Of a stretch of 64,000 nt of DNA, positions 35,372 through 43,292 are shown piece by piece. The position numbers were made by a program, and so were the translations under genes. The notes beneath the pieces were generated by a model that was given only the letters and a program-made list of their open reading frames with translations, made no database searches and was not told where the DNA came from. Position 1 is the first letter of the stretch, and the number at the start of each line of letters is the position of its first letter. Origin of the DNA: Streptomyces bacillaris (lineage in GTDB: Bacteria; Actinomycetota; Actinomycetes; Streptomycetales; Streptomycetaceae); the NCBI RefSeq assembly GCF_003268675.1, contig NZ_CP029378.1, forward strand, positions 3,906,001 to 3,970,000. The letters run 5' to 3'.

Positions 35372-37131
35372 CCCAGGCCTCGGACGACCGGCAGGAGCCG
35401 GACGCCTTCGCCCACCTCTTCCGGGACCAGGAAGGGGCCGGGAAGCCGCCGGGCCCGCCCGAGCCGGAGCCCGCGCCCGCCCCCGTCCCGCCGAAGTCCG
35501 GCGGCCGGGTCTCCGGCGTACTGAAGTCCAGCGCCCTGATGGCGGCCGGCACCCTCGTCTCCCGGCTCACCGGCTTCATCAGGTCCCTGGTGATCACCGC
35601 GGCCCTCGGTGCCGCGCTGCTCGGTGACAGCTTCACCATCGCGTACACGCTGCCGACCATGATCTACATCCTCACCGTCGGCGGCGGTCTCAACTCGGTC
35701 TTCGTTCCGCAGCTCGTCCGTGCCATGAAGGACGACGAGGACGGCGGCGAGGCCTTCGCCAACCGGCTGCTGACCCTGGTGATGGTCGCGCTCGGCCTGA
35801 TCGTGGCCATCGCGGTCCTCGTCGCGCCGGTGCTGATCCAGCTGATGTCGAGCACCATCGCCGACGACGTGGCCGCCAACAGCGTCGCCGTCACCTTCGC
35901 CCGGTACTGCCTGCCCACCATCTTCTTCATGGGCGTGCACGTGGTGATGGGTCAGATCCTCAACGCCCGGGGCAAGTTCGGCGCGATGATGTGGACCCCG
36001 GTCCTCAACAACATCGTCATGATCATCACGTTCGGCCTCTTCATCTGGGTCTACGGCACCTCCGCCGAATCCCGGATGGGCGTGGACACCATCCCGCCGG
36101 AGGGCGTCCGGCTGCTGGGCATCGGCACCCTGCTCGGGCTGGTCGTCCAAGCGCTGGCGATGATCCCCTACCTGCGCGAGGCGGGCTTCCGCTTCCGCCC
36201 CCGGTTCGACTGGAAGGGCCACGGGCTCGGCAAGACGGTCAAGCTGGCCAAGTGGACCGTGCTGTTCGTCCTGGCCAACCAGGCCGGCGTCCTGGTCGTC
36301 ACCCAGCTCGCCACCGCGGCGGGCAAGCTGTCCGACAAGGACGGCACCGGCTTCCTCGCCTACTCCAACGCCCAGCTGATCTGGGGCATGCCGCAGGCCA
36401 TCATCACCGTCTCCGTCATGGCCGCGCTGCTGCCCCGCATCTCCCGGGCCGCCCACGACAACGACCCCGGCGCGGTCCGCGACGACATCTCGCAGGGGCT
36501 GCGGAACTCCGCCGTCGCGATCGTCCCGGTCGCCTTCACCTTCCTCGCGCTCGGCCTGCCGATGTGCACCCTGCTGTACGCCTCCAGCGGCGCGGAGGCC
36601 GCCCGCTCCATGGGCTTCATCCTGATGGCGTTCGCCCTCGGCCTGATCCCGTACTCCGTGCAGTACGTCGTCCTCCGCGGCTTCTACGCGTACGAGGACA
36701 CGCGGACCCCCTTCTACAACACGGTCATCGTGGCCGCCGTCAACGCCGCCGCCTCCGCCCTCTGCTACGTCGTCCTCCCGGCCCGCTGGGCCGTCGTCGG
36801 CATGGCCTTCTCCTACGGGCTGGCCTACGCGGTCGGCGTCGGCGTCGCCTGGCGCCGGCTGCGCACCCGGCTCGGCGGCGACCTGGACGGCGCGCACGTC
36901 GTACGGACCTACGCCCGGCTCTGCATGGCGGCCGTCCCCGCGGCCCTGATCGGCGGCGGCGTCGGCTACGCGATCCTCGAACTGCTCGGCTCCGGCGCCG
37001 CCGGATCGCTGGCCGCACTGATCTGCGGTGGCATCGTCCTCCTGGGCATCTTCTTCGTCGCGGCGAAGAAGATGCGCATCGAAGAGGTCAACGGCCTGGT
37101 CGGCATGGTCCGTGGACGGCTCGGTCGCTGA
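35368..37131 (+). CDS. murJ: Lipid II flippase MurJ (MviN), core region
   Basis: 587 residues can be read from a GTG at 35368, covering all 14 expected membrane spans: VSRLTGFIRSLVITAALGAA, YTLPTMIYILTVGGGLNSVF, QILNARGKFGAMMWTPVLNN and YVVLRGFYAYEDTRTPFYNT are MurJ signatures. It moves lipid-linked wall precursors to the outer face. The GTG has no Shine-Dalgarno, and the natural start is probably the ATG at 34973, which is separated from this frame by an apparent one-base loss at 35285-35289. The core is intact, so function may survive. The membrane pseudokinase gene follows 128 bp downstream. Confidence 0.92.
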   Translation: MTQASDDRQEPDAFAHLFRDQEGAGKPPGPPEPEPAPAPVPPKSGGRVSGVLKSSALMAAGTLVSRLTGFIRSLVITAALGAALLGDSFTIAYTLPTMIYILTVGGGLNSVFVPQLVRAMKDDEDGGEAFANRLLTLVMVALGLIVAIAVLVAPVLIQLMSSTIADDVAANSVAVTFARYCLPTIFFMGVHVVMGQILNARGKFGAMMWTPVLNNIVMIITFGLFIWVYGTSAESRMGVDTIPPEGVRLLGIGTLLGLVVQALAMIPYLREAGFRFRPRFDWKGHGLGKTVKLAKWTVLFVLANQAGVLVVTQLATAAGKLSDKDGTGFLAYSNAQLIWGMPQAIITVSVMAALLPRISRAAHDNDPGAVRDDISQGLRNSAVAIVPVAFTFLALGLPMCTLLYASSGAEAARSMGFILMAFALGLIPYSVQYVVLRGFYAYEDTRTPFYNTVIVAAVNAAASALCYVVLPARWAVVGMAFSYGLAYAVGVGVAWRRLRTRLGGDLDGAHVVRTYARLCMAAVPAALIGGGVGYAILELLGSGAAGSLAALICGGIVLLGIFFVAAKKMRIEEVNGLVGMVRGRLGR

Positions 37132-37259
37132 ATGAGCGCACGGTCGCACAACCATCCCGGGACTCCGCGTGTCGTGCATAGCGCCGGAGTGTGGGCACAA
37201 TTGGCGTGACTGTGGCGAGCTGGCCGGCTTCGCGCAACGGATGGGAGGCAGGAACGACG

Positions 37260-39002
37260 GTGGCGGAACGTAGCACGGCTGCCGTCGACGTGGCCCACAA
37301 CGGCGGCGACGAGCCGTCGGCCGCCAAGGCGGACGAGACCACGAACGACGGAACGGCGCAGGCCGAGGAGACCGAGGGCGCGAGCCCCGAGAAGCCCGAG
37401 AACCCCAAGGGCCAGGACGGCGGGCGGGCACGTTCCGAGGCCGTTCCGGCCACCCCCGACGTCCACAGCGGCCACAAACTCGCCGGGCGCTACCGCCTGG
37501 AGGAGTGCGTCACCCGGCTGGACGGCTTCAGCAGCTGGCGGGCCGTCGACGAGAAACTGCGCCGCGCGGTCGGCGTCCACCTGCTGCCCGCCAACCACCC
37601 CCGGGCCCGCTCCGTACTGGCGGCGGCCCGCTCGTCCGCCCTGCTCGGCGATCCCCGCTTCGTCCAGGTGCTCGACGCCGTCGAGGAGGACGACCTCGTC
37701 TACGTCGTCCACGAATGGCTCCCCGACGCCACCGAGCTGACCGCGCTGCTGGCCGCCGGACCGATGGAGGCCCACGACGCCTACCAGCTCGTCAGCCAGC
37801 TATCCCACGCGATGGCCGCCGCCCACCGCGAAGGCCTCACCCATCTGCGCCTCACCCCCGGCGCCGTACTGCGCAGTTCGACCGGCCAGTACCGGATCCG
37901 CGGCCTCGCCGTGAACGCCGCCCTGCGCGGTGTCGTCTCCGACCGCCCCCTGGCCCAGGACACCGAGGCGATCGGCGCGCTCCTGTACGCGGCGCTGACC
38001 AAGCGCTGGCCGTACGAGAACGACGCGTACGGCCTCTCCGGGCTGCCCAAGGGCATGGGCCTCATCGCCCCGGACCAGGTCCGCGCCGGCGTCCACCGCG
38101 GCCTCTCCGAACTCGCCATGCGCGCGCTCGCCAACGACGGGGCCACCGCCTCCCGGCAGGAGCCGCCCTGCACGACGCCCGAGGAGCTGGCCAAGGCCGT
38201 CGCGGCCATGCCGCGCGTCCGGCCGCCGGAGCCCACGTTCGCCGCCCAGCCCGTGTACCAGCAGCCCGCCTACCAGCGGACGACCTATCAGCAAGGCACC
38301 TACGGGCGGCCGTCCACCGTCCCGTCGTCCGTGACCCAGCCGGTGCTGACAGCCCCTCCGGCCCCGCTGCAGAGCTGGACCGGACGGGTTCTCAAGTGGG
38401 GCGTCTCGGCGCTCCTCATCGCAGCTCTCGGCCTCGGCAGCTGGCAGCTCGCGGAGATCCTGCTCGACCAGCGCAACGGCTCCGACGACCCCGGCCTCAC
38501 CCAGCCCACCGACGACGAGAAGCCGCCGCCCGCCCCGCCCAAGCCGCTGACCATCGCCGATGCCACCGAGTTCATGCCCGACGGCTCGGGGATCCAGCCG
38601 AAGGGCGTACCGAACGCCATCGACGACGACTCCAACACGGCGTGGATCACCAACCGCTACCTGGGCTTCGCCAACTTCGGCAACCTGCCCCAGCGCAGGC
38701 AGGGCAGCGGAATCATCGTCGACCTGGGCAAGGTCCAGGACGTGCGCTCCGTCGACATCGACATGTACCGCTCCGGTCAGACGACCGCGGTGTTCGCAGC
38801 GGATCCGGACGCCACGTCACCGTCCTCGTCGGCGGACTTCCCCCAGCGGATCGCCGAGAAGCAGGTCGCCGGAAAGACGCTCAAGCAGGAGTTGGAGAAG
38901 CCCGTACGGACGCGCTACGTCCTGATCCACATCACGGAGCTGCCCGCGGACGGCACCGGCGGCTACCGCGGCGGGATCACCGACATCTCCGTCCTCGGCT
39001 GA
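37260..39002 (+). CDS. Membrane pseudokinase with extracytoplasmic discoidin-like domain
   Basis: 580 residues from a GTG preceded by AGGAACG. A charged disordered tail (1-65) leads to a kinase-like domain (about 70-310, GRYRLEECVTRLDGFSSWRA) that lacks the glycine loop, the VAIK lysine (AVGVHLLP instead), HRD (HREGLTHLRLTPGAV) and DFG, so it is a pseudokinase. After a Tyr/Gln/Pro linker there is one span at about 378-400, then an extracytoplasmic domain similar to discoidin/F5-8C folds (DDDSNTAWITN, IIVDLGKVQDVRSVDI). In mycobacteria these two domains are fused to MurJ; here they are a separate gene. It probably controls MurJ. Confidence 0.85.
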   Translation: MAERSTAAVDVAHNGGDEPSAAKADETTNDGTAQAEETEGASPEKPENPKGQDGGRARSEAVPATPDVHSGHKLAGRYRLEECVTRLDGFSSWRAVDEKLRRAVGVHLLPANHPRARSVLAAARSSALLGDPRFVQVLDAVEEDDLVYVVHEWLPDATELTALLAAGPMEAHDAYQLVSQLSHAMAAAHREGLTHLRLTPGAVLRSSTGQYRIRGLAVNAALRGVVSDRPLAQDTEAIGALLYAALTKRWPYENDAYGLSGLPKGMGLIAPDQVRAGVHRGLSELAMRALANDGATASRQEPPCTTPEELAKAVAAMPRVRPPEPTFAAQPVYQQPAYQRTTYQQGTYGRPSTVPSSVTQPVLTAPPAPLQSWTGRVLKWGVSALLIAALGLGSWQLAEILLDQRNGSDDPGLTQPTDDEKPPPAPPKPLTIADATEFMPDGSGIQPKGVPNAIDDDSNTAWITNRYLGFANFGNLPQRRQGSGIIVDLGKVQDVRSVDIDMYRSGQTTAVFAADPDATSPSSSADFPQRIAEKQVAGKTLKQELEKPVRTRYVLIHITELPADGTGGYRGGITDISVLG

Positions 39003-39008
39003 TCGGGA

Positions 39009-39033
39009 GCCGGTGTGGAGACTCCGCACCGGC
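39009..39033 (+). terminator. Hairpin after pseudokinase gene
   Basis: GCCGGTGTGGAG pairs with CTCCGCACCGGC with one G-T wobble, 6 bp after the stop codon; a modest terminator before sigM. Confidence 0.5.
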
Positions 39034-39102
39034 CCTGATCACCGGGCGCCCGGCCGGTTAATGTGGCACACGACATCGGATCCGGTTCGGAGGGGGAGCA
39101 CG

Positions 39103-39819
39103 GTGGATTCCGTTCCACCCGAGGCACCGAGCGACTCGGACCTTCTCGCCCGCCATGTGGCGGGCGACCCCGACGCCTTCGGTGAACTCGTACGCCGCCA
39201 CCGCGACCGGCTGTGGGCCGTGGCGCTGCGCACTCTCGGGGACCGGGAGGAGGCGGCCGATGCCGTCCAGGACGCCCTGGTCTCCGCCTTCCGGGCCGCC
39301 CACACCTTCCGCGGCCAGTCCGCCGTCACCACCTGGCTGCACCGCATCACCGTCAACGCCTGCCTCGACCGGGTCCGCAAGGCCGCCTCCCGCAAGACGT
39401 CACCGGTGGACGACGCGGACCGGCTCGACCAGCTCCTGGAGCCGCACGAGTCGGCCGAGGCCCCCGCCGAACGGCAGGATCTGCACCGCCAGCTCTTCGC
39501 CGCCCTGGCCACCCTCCCCGCCGAACAGCGCGCGGCCCTCGTCCTGGTCGACATGCAGGGCTACCCCGTGGCCGAGGCCGCCAGCATCCTGGACGTGCCG
39601 ACCGGGACCGTGAAGAGCCGGTGCGCCCGGGGGCGGGCGAGACTGGCCCCCCTGGTCCGGCACCTGCGCGGCGGGAACGGGAGCGAGGACCCCGATGGGA
39701 AGGCCCCGGACACCGGAAGGAACCGGACGCCCGGCCCATCCGTCCCACCGGCGTCAGGACCCCAGGACACGGAAGCGAACGACCCGGCCGCTGCGAAGGG
39801 AGGAGGTGGACGCCCGTGA
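39103..39819 (+). CDS. sigM: ECF RNA polymerase sigma factor (SigM-type)
   Basis: 238 residues from the GTG at 39103. Region 2 (about 20-85) includes LWAVALRTLGDREEAADAVQ and GQSAVTTWLHRITVNACLDR; region 4 (about 130-185) includes ALATLPAEQRAALVLVDMQG and the HTH VAEAASILDVPTGTVKSRCA. A disordered Gly/Pro-rich tail of about 50 residues follows. The stop overlaps the anti-sigma start (GTGA), so the two are translationally coupled. It matches the mycobacterial sigM gene next to murJ and trxB. This is not the SigM/RsmA pair named elsewhere in Streptomyces coelicolor. Confidence 0.9.
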   Translation: MDSVPPEAPSDSDLLARHVAGDPDAFGELVRRHRDRLWAVALRTLGDREEAADAVQDALVSAFRAAHTFRGQSAVTTWLHRITVNACLDRVRKAASRKTSPVDDADRLDQLLEPHESAEAPAERQDLHRQLFAALATLPAEQRAALVLVDMQGYPVAEAASILDVPTGTVKSRCARGRARLAPLVRHLRGGNGSEDPDGKAPDTGRNRTPGPSVPPASGPQDTEANDPAAAKGGGGRP

Positions 39820-40799
39820 CATCCACGACCGACACGGCTCAGCACCCGGAGGTCTCCGAGATCTCCGATCTGACCGAGGGGCTGCTGCCCGCTTCCCGCG
39901 CCGACGAGATCCGCGACCACCTCGCGGAGTGCGAGCCGTGCGCAGAGGTACGGGACTCCCTGGAGGAGATCCGCGGGCTGCTCGGCACCCTGCCGGAGCC
40001 CGGGCCGATGCCCGAGGACATCGCCACCCGCATCGACGCGGCACTCGCCGCCGAGGCCCGGACGGAAGCTCCCGCCGACGAAGCGACCGACGCCTCCCAC
40101 GCCGGAGCCGTCTCCCGCGACGCCGATGTTTCACGTGAAACGGAGAGCACGGAGACCAGCGGTGCCTCGCCCTCGACGCCCCGCACCGGCTCCTCCCCGG
40201 GCCGTCCCGCCGGACGCCCCCAGGGAGCCACGGGACCCGGCCGCCGTACCGCCCGGCGCCGCCGCCGTGCGGTGTTCCTGGGCACCGCGTGCGGCGCGGC
40301 CGTCATCGGCCTGAGCGTGTTCTTCCTCCAGAACCTCTCGTCGTCCCCGGACTCGGCGGGTATGTCGGCCGACCGGGCGATCAGCGCTTCCGAGAACGCG
40401 GCGCACAGCTACTCGCAGGACACGCTGGAGACCAGGGTCCGGGACCTGCTGGCCGGCGGGGCGGGCACCGAGGACTTCACCGGGCAGAAGCGGTCGCCGC
40501 ACGTCGACGAACACGCGGTGCCCGAGGGGGGCACCCCCGACGCCACCGCCTCCAGGAACCCGCTCAGCGCCCCCGCCGTCGCCGTACCTCCGTGCGTGCA
40601 GCAGGCGACCGGCCGTACCACTCCGGCGCTCGCCCTCGACGAGGGGACCTATCAGGGGACGGACGCCTTCCTCGTCGTCCTCCCGCACGCGAGCGACGCC
40701 ACCCGTGTGCAGGCTTATGTCGTGGCCGCCTCCTGCGTGGACACCGCTCCCGGGTCGACCGGTCGGCTGCTGCTCACGGAGGCGTACGACCGCCCCTGA
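39816..40799 (+). CDS. Anti-sigma factor, single-span, zinc-finger HC2 type
   Basis: 327 residues from a GTG that overlaps the sigM stop codon; GGAGGAGGTGGA precedes it. The N-terminal anti-sigma domain has the HxxxCxxC zinc motif in IRDHLAECEPCAEVRDSLEE. A long disordered segment (about 70-150), one membrane span at about 155-175 (FLGTACGAAVIGLSVFFL) and an outer domain with two Cys near the end follow. It should hold SigM at the membrane until an envelope or redox signal. A parS site lies inside its disordered segment and encodes VSRET. Confidence 0.87.
   Translation: MTSTTDTAQHPEVSEISDLTEGLLPASRADEIRDHLAECEPCAEVRDSLEEIRGLLGTLPEPGPMPEDIATRIDAALAAEARTEAPADEATDASHAGAVSRDADVSRETESTETSGASPSTPRTGSSPGRPAGRPQGATGPGRRTARRRRRAVFLGTACGAAVIGLSVFFLQNLSSSPDSAGMSADRAISASENAAHSYSQDTLETRVRDLLAGGAGTEDFTGQKRSPHVDEHAVPEGGTPDATASRNPLSAPAVAVPPCVQQATGRTTPALALDEGTYQGTDAFLVVLPHASDATRVQAYVVAASCVDTAPGSTGRLLLTEAYDRP
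40138..40151. promoter_or_regulatory. parS site 8 (inside the anti-sigma coding region)
   Basis: Perfect GTTTCACGTGAAAC, translated as part of DVSRETES in the disordered linker, so it is under little protein-level constraint. Confidence 0.95.
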
Positions 40800-40817
40800 G
40801 GACCGCTACGGCGTATC

Positions 40818-40845
40818 GGGAATGCTTCACCCGTAGGATCCGTTG
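40818..40845 (+). promoter_or_regulatory. Sigma-R-type promoter of trxB-trxA
   Basis: GGGAAT at 40818-40823 and GTTG at 40842-40845 are separated by exactly 18 bp, matching the Streptomyces sigma-R consensus known for the trxBA promoter. It lies 70 bp upstream of the trxB start. This predicts induction by thiol oxidation. Confidence 0.85.
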
Positions 40846-40914
40846 GGTGGGGTGAGAGTCGTTGTACAGCCCCCCGTAGGCAGTAGGCAGTCTGCAGAGA
40901 CGAGGAAGAAACCC

Positions 40915-41886
40915 GTGAGCGACGTCCGTAATGTGATCATCATCGGCTCCGGACCGGCCGGGTACACCGCCGCGCTCTACACCGCTCGTGCCTCACTCAA
41001 CCCGCTGGTCTTCGAGGGCGCGGTCACGGCCGGCGGTGCCCTGATGAACACCACCGACGTGGAGAACTTCCCCGGCTTCCAGGACGGCATCATGGGTCCC
41101 GAGCTGATGGACAACATGCGGGCCCAGGCCGAGCGCTTCGGCGCCGAGCTCGTCCCCGACGATGTCGTCGCCGTCGACCTCACCGGTGACATCAAGACCG
41201 TCACCGACACGGCGGGCACTGTGCACCGGGCCAAGGCCGTCATCGTCACCACCGGCTCCCAGCACCGCAAGCTCGGCCTGCCCAACGAGGACGCCCTCTC
41301 CGGCCGCGGTGTCTCCTGGTGCGCCACCTGTGACGGCTTCTTCTTCAAGGACCACGACATCGCCGTGGTCGGCGGTGGCGACACGGCCATGGAGGAGGCG
41401 ACCTTCCTCTCCCGCTTCGCCAAGTCCGTCACGATCGTCCACCGTCGCGACACCCTGCGCGCCTCCAAGGCGATGCAGGACCGGGCCTTCGCCGACCCGA
41501 AGATCAAGTTCGCCTGGGACAGCGAGGTCGCCGAGGTCAAGGGTGACCAGAAGCTCTCGGGCCTGGTCCTGCGGAACACCAAGACCGGCGAGACCTCCGA
41601 GCTTCCCGTGACCGGCCTCTTCATCGCCGTCGGCCACGACCCGCGCACCGAGCTGTTCAAGGGTCAGCTGGAGCTCGACGACGAGGGGTACCTGAAGGTC
41701 GAGGCTCCCTCCACCCGTACCAACCTGACCGGTGTCTTCGGTGCCGGTGACGTGGTCGACCACACCTACCGGCAGGCCATCACCGCTGCGGGCACCGGCT
41801 GCTCCGCGGCGCTGGACGCCGAGCGTTACCTCGCCGCGCTGGCCGACGCCGAGCCCGCCGAGCCGGAGAAGACCCCGGCCGTCTGA
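40915..41886 (+). CDS. trxB: Thioredoxin reductase
   Basis: 323 residues from the GTG at 40915, preceded by AGGAAG. The FAD loop is GSGPAGYTAA near residues 10-19, the redox pair is C136-A-T-C139 in SWCATCDGFFF, and the NADPH loop is GGGDTAMEEA. The end GVFGAGDVVDHTYRQAITAA closes FAD binding. It passes electrons from NADPH to TrxA, 44 bp downstream. A sigma-R-type promoter lies upstream. Confidence 0.97.
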   Translation: MSDVRNVIIIGSGPAGYTAALYTARASLNPLVFEGAVTAGGALMNTTDVENFPGFQDGIMGPELMDNMRAQAERFGAELVPDDVVAVDLTGDIKTVTDTAGTVHRAKAVIVTTGSQHRKLGLPNEDALSGRGVSWCATCDGFFFKDHDIAVVGGGDTAMEEATFLSRFAKSVTIVHRRDTLRASKAMQDRAFADPKIKFAWDSEVAEVKGDQKLSGLVLRNTKTGETSELPVTGLFIAVGHDPRTELFKGQLELDDEGYLKVEAPSTRTNLTGVFGAGDVVDHTYRQAITAAGTGCSAALDAERYLAALADAEPAEPEKTPAV

Positions 41887-41930
41887 ACGTCCCACCGCAC
41901 GTCCACCCCCCAGAGACTAAGGAGGCCGCC

Positions 41931-42266
41931 GTGGCCGGCGACCTGAAGCACGTTACCGACGACACGTTCGACGACGTCGTCCTCAAGAGCGAGAAGCCCG
42001 TCCTCGTCGACTTCTGGGCTGCCTGGTGCGGCCCGTGCCGTCAGATCGCCCCCTCGCTGGAGGCCATCGCGGCGGAGCACGGCGACCAGATCGAGATCGT
42101 CAAGCTCAACATCGACGAGAACCCGGCCACCGCCGCCAAGTACGGCGTGATGTCCATCCCGACGCTGAACGTCTACCAGGGCGGCGAGGTCGCCAAGACC
42201 ATCGTCGGCGCCAAGCCGAAGGCCGCGATCCTCCGCGACCTCGAAGGCTTCATCAGCGCCAAGTAA
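41931..42266 (+). CDS. trxA: Thioredoxin
   Basis: 111 residues from a GTG with AAGGAGG. The active site is W32-C33-G-P-C36 in FWAAWCGPCRQIAP, and the cis-proline block is MSIPTLNVYQGGE. It is reduced by TrxB from the same operon and keeps cytoplasmic thiols reduced. The gene ends just before a parS site that overlaps a strong terminator hairpin. Confidence 0.97.
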   Translation: MAGDLKHVTDDTFDDVVLKSEKPVLVDFWAAWCGPCRQIAPSLEAIAAEHGDQIEIVKLNIDENPATAAKYGVMSIPTLNVYQGGEVAKTIVGAKPKAAILRDLEGFISAK

Positions 42267-42284
42267 TCGCGCGCCCAGCGCGAT

Positions 42285-42298
42285 GTTTCACGTGAAAC
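42285..42298. promoter_or_regulatory. parS site 9
   Basis: Perfect GTTTCACGTGAAAC, 18 bp after the trxA stop. Its last three bases are the first bases of the terminator stem. Confidence 0.95.
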
Positions 42299-42331
42299 GG
42301 TCCCACCCCCGCACTCGGGGGTGGGACCGTT
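42296..42331. terminator. trxA / GNAT bidirectional terminator
   Basis: A perfect 16-bp stem (AACGGTCCCACCCCCG and its complement) with a CACT loop, between convergent trxA and the GNAT gene. Confidence 0.85.
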
Positions 42332-42352
42332 CGCGTAGCGGCCGGGGCGCCG

Positions 42353-42970
42353 TCAGAGCGGGCGCAGCGCCGGTTCCTTCTGCACCGCCCCCAGAAGGCG
42401 GTCGAGAGCCATCTCGACGTCCTCCTTCCAGGAGAGCGTCGTCCGTAGCTCCAGCCTGAGCCGCGGGTACCGGGGGTGGGGGCGCACGGTCTTGAAGCCG
42501 ACCGCCAGCAGATGATCGGCCGGGAGCACACAGCCGAACTGCTCCGCGCGGCCGTCCCCGAACGCCTCGATCGCCTTGAAGCCCCGGCGCAGTACGTCCT
42601 TGGCGACCGTCTGCACCATGACGCGGCCGAGCCCCTGGCCCTGGTACCCCGGAACGATCAGACCAGTGATGAGCTGAACGGCGTCGGGGGAGACCGGGCT
42701 GGTGGGGAAGGCCGTCGAGCGCGGAACATAGGCGGGCGGCGCATAGAGAACGAACCCCACCGGGACATCGTCCACATAGACCACCCGGCCGCAGGAGCCC
42801 CACTCCAGGAGCACCGCAGAGATCCATGCCTCCTTCTCCAGCTCCGACTTGCCCGCCTTTACCGCGGCTTCCCCGCTGACCGGGTCAAGCTCCCAGAAGA
42901 CGCACGCTCGGCAGCGTTCGGGGAGATCCTGAAGGTTGTCCAAGGTGAGCGGTACAAGCCGACGCCCCAT
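42353..42970 (-). CDS. GNAT-family acetyltransferase next to parB
   Basis: 205 residues. The acetyl-CoA loop is in TGLIVPGYQGQGLGRVMVQT (QGQGLG). The early CRACVFWELD is a conserved feature of this Streptomyces group. Its target is unknown; it is a fixed neighbour of parB in the genus and lies about 320 bp downstream of parB on the same strand, after a strong terminator, so it should have its own promoter. It converges on trxA. Confidence 0.82.
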   Translation of the reverse strand: MGRRLVPLTLDNLQDLPERCRACVFWELDPVSGEAAVKAGKSELEKEAWISAVLLEWGSCGRVVYVDDVPVGFVLYAPPAYVPRSTAFPTSPVSPDAVQLITGLIVPGYQGQGLGRVMVQTVAKDVLRRGFKAIEAFGDGRAEQFGCVLPADHLLAVGFKTVRPHPRYPRLRLELRTTLSWKEDVEMALDRLLGAVQKEPALRPL

Positions 42971-43107
42971 GGCGGCGATTCCTCACTTCTCTCGCCTGCC
43001 GCATCGCGTGCGGCCGCCAGCGCGTTCCGTTCGTGGAACAGGCTGCCGACGAATCCCCCGACGGCTCCCAGGCCCAGCCCGACCGTCACCAGCCGGCTGC
43101 GGCTCAC
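42859..43107 (-). CDS. Possible small membrane protein overlapping the GNAT start
   Basis: 82 residues could be made from a GTG at 43107: VSRSRLVTVGLGLGAVGGFV, one hydrophobic stretch of about 18 residues, then a polar region; the last third runs out of frame inside the GNAT gene by 112 bp. The nearest GGAGGG is about 20 bases upstream, which is too far. It is the only protein-like sequence in the parB-GNAT gap, but it may be chance. Confidence 0.25.
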   Translation of the reverse strand: MSRSRLVTVGLGLGAVGGFVGSLFHERNALAAARDAAGERSEESPPWGVGLYRSPWTTFRISPNAAERASSGSLTRSAGKPR

Positions 43108-43211
43108 TGTTCGCAAGGTCCCCGCCCTCCTTCGAGGTCGATCACCGTGGATGGGCCATCCCAGATCGCATCGTATCCACCCAGAGGTGATGCGGACACC
43201 GAGAGAGGGCA

Positions 43212-43258
43212 AAGGGCGGGCCGTGTTCCGGTATGCACCGGGGACACGGCCCGCCCTT
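43212..43258 (-). terminator. parAB terminator hairpin
   Basis: A perfect 15-bp stem (AAGGGCGGGCCGTGT and its complement) with a 17-base loop, 35 bp beyond the parB stop codon. Confidence 0.85.
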
Positions 43259-43292
43259 CATCTGCTTCCCGCAGGCACAAGACTCCTGGAGG

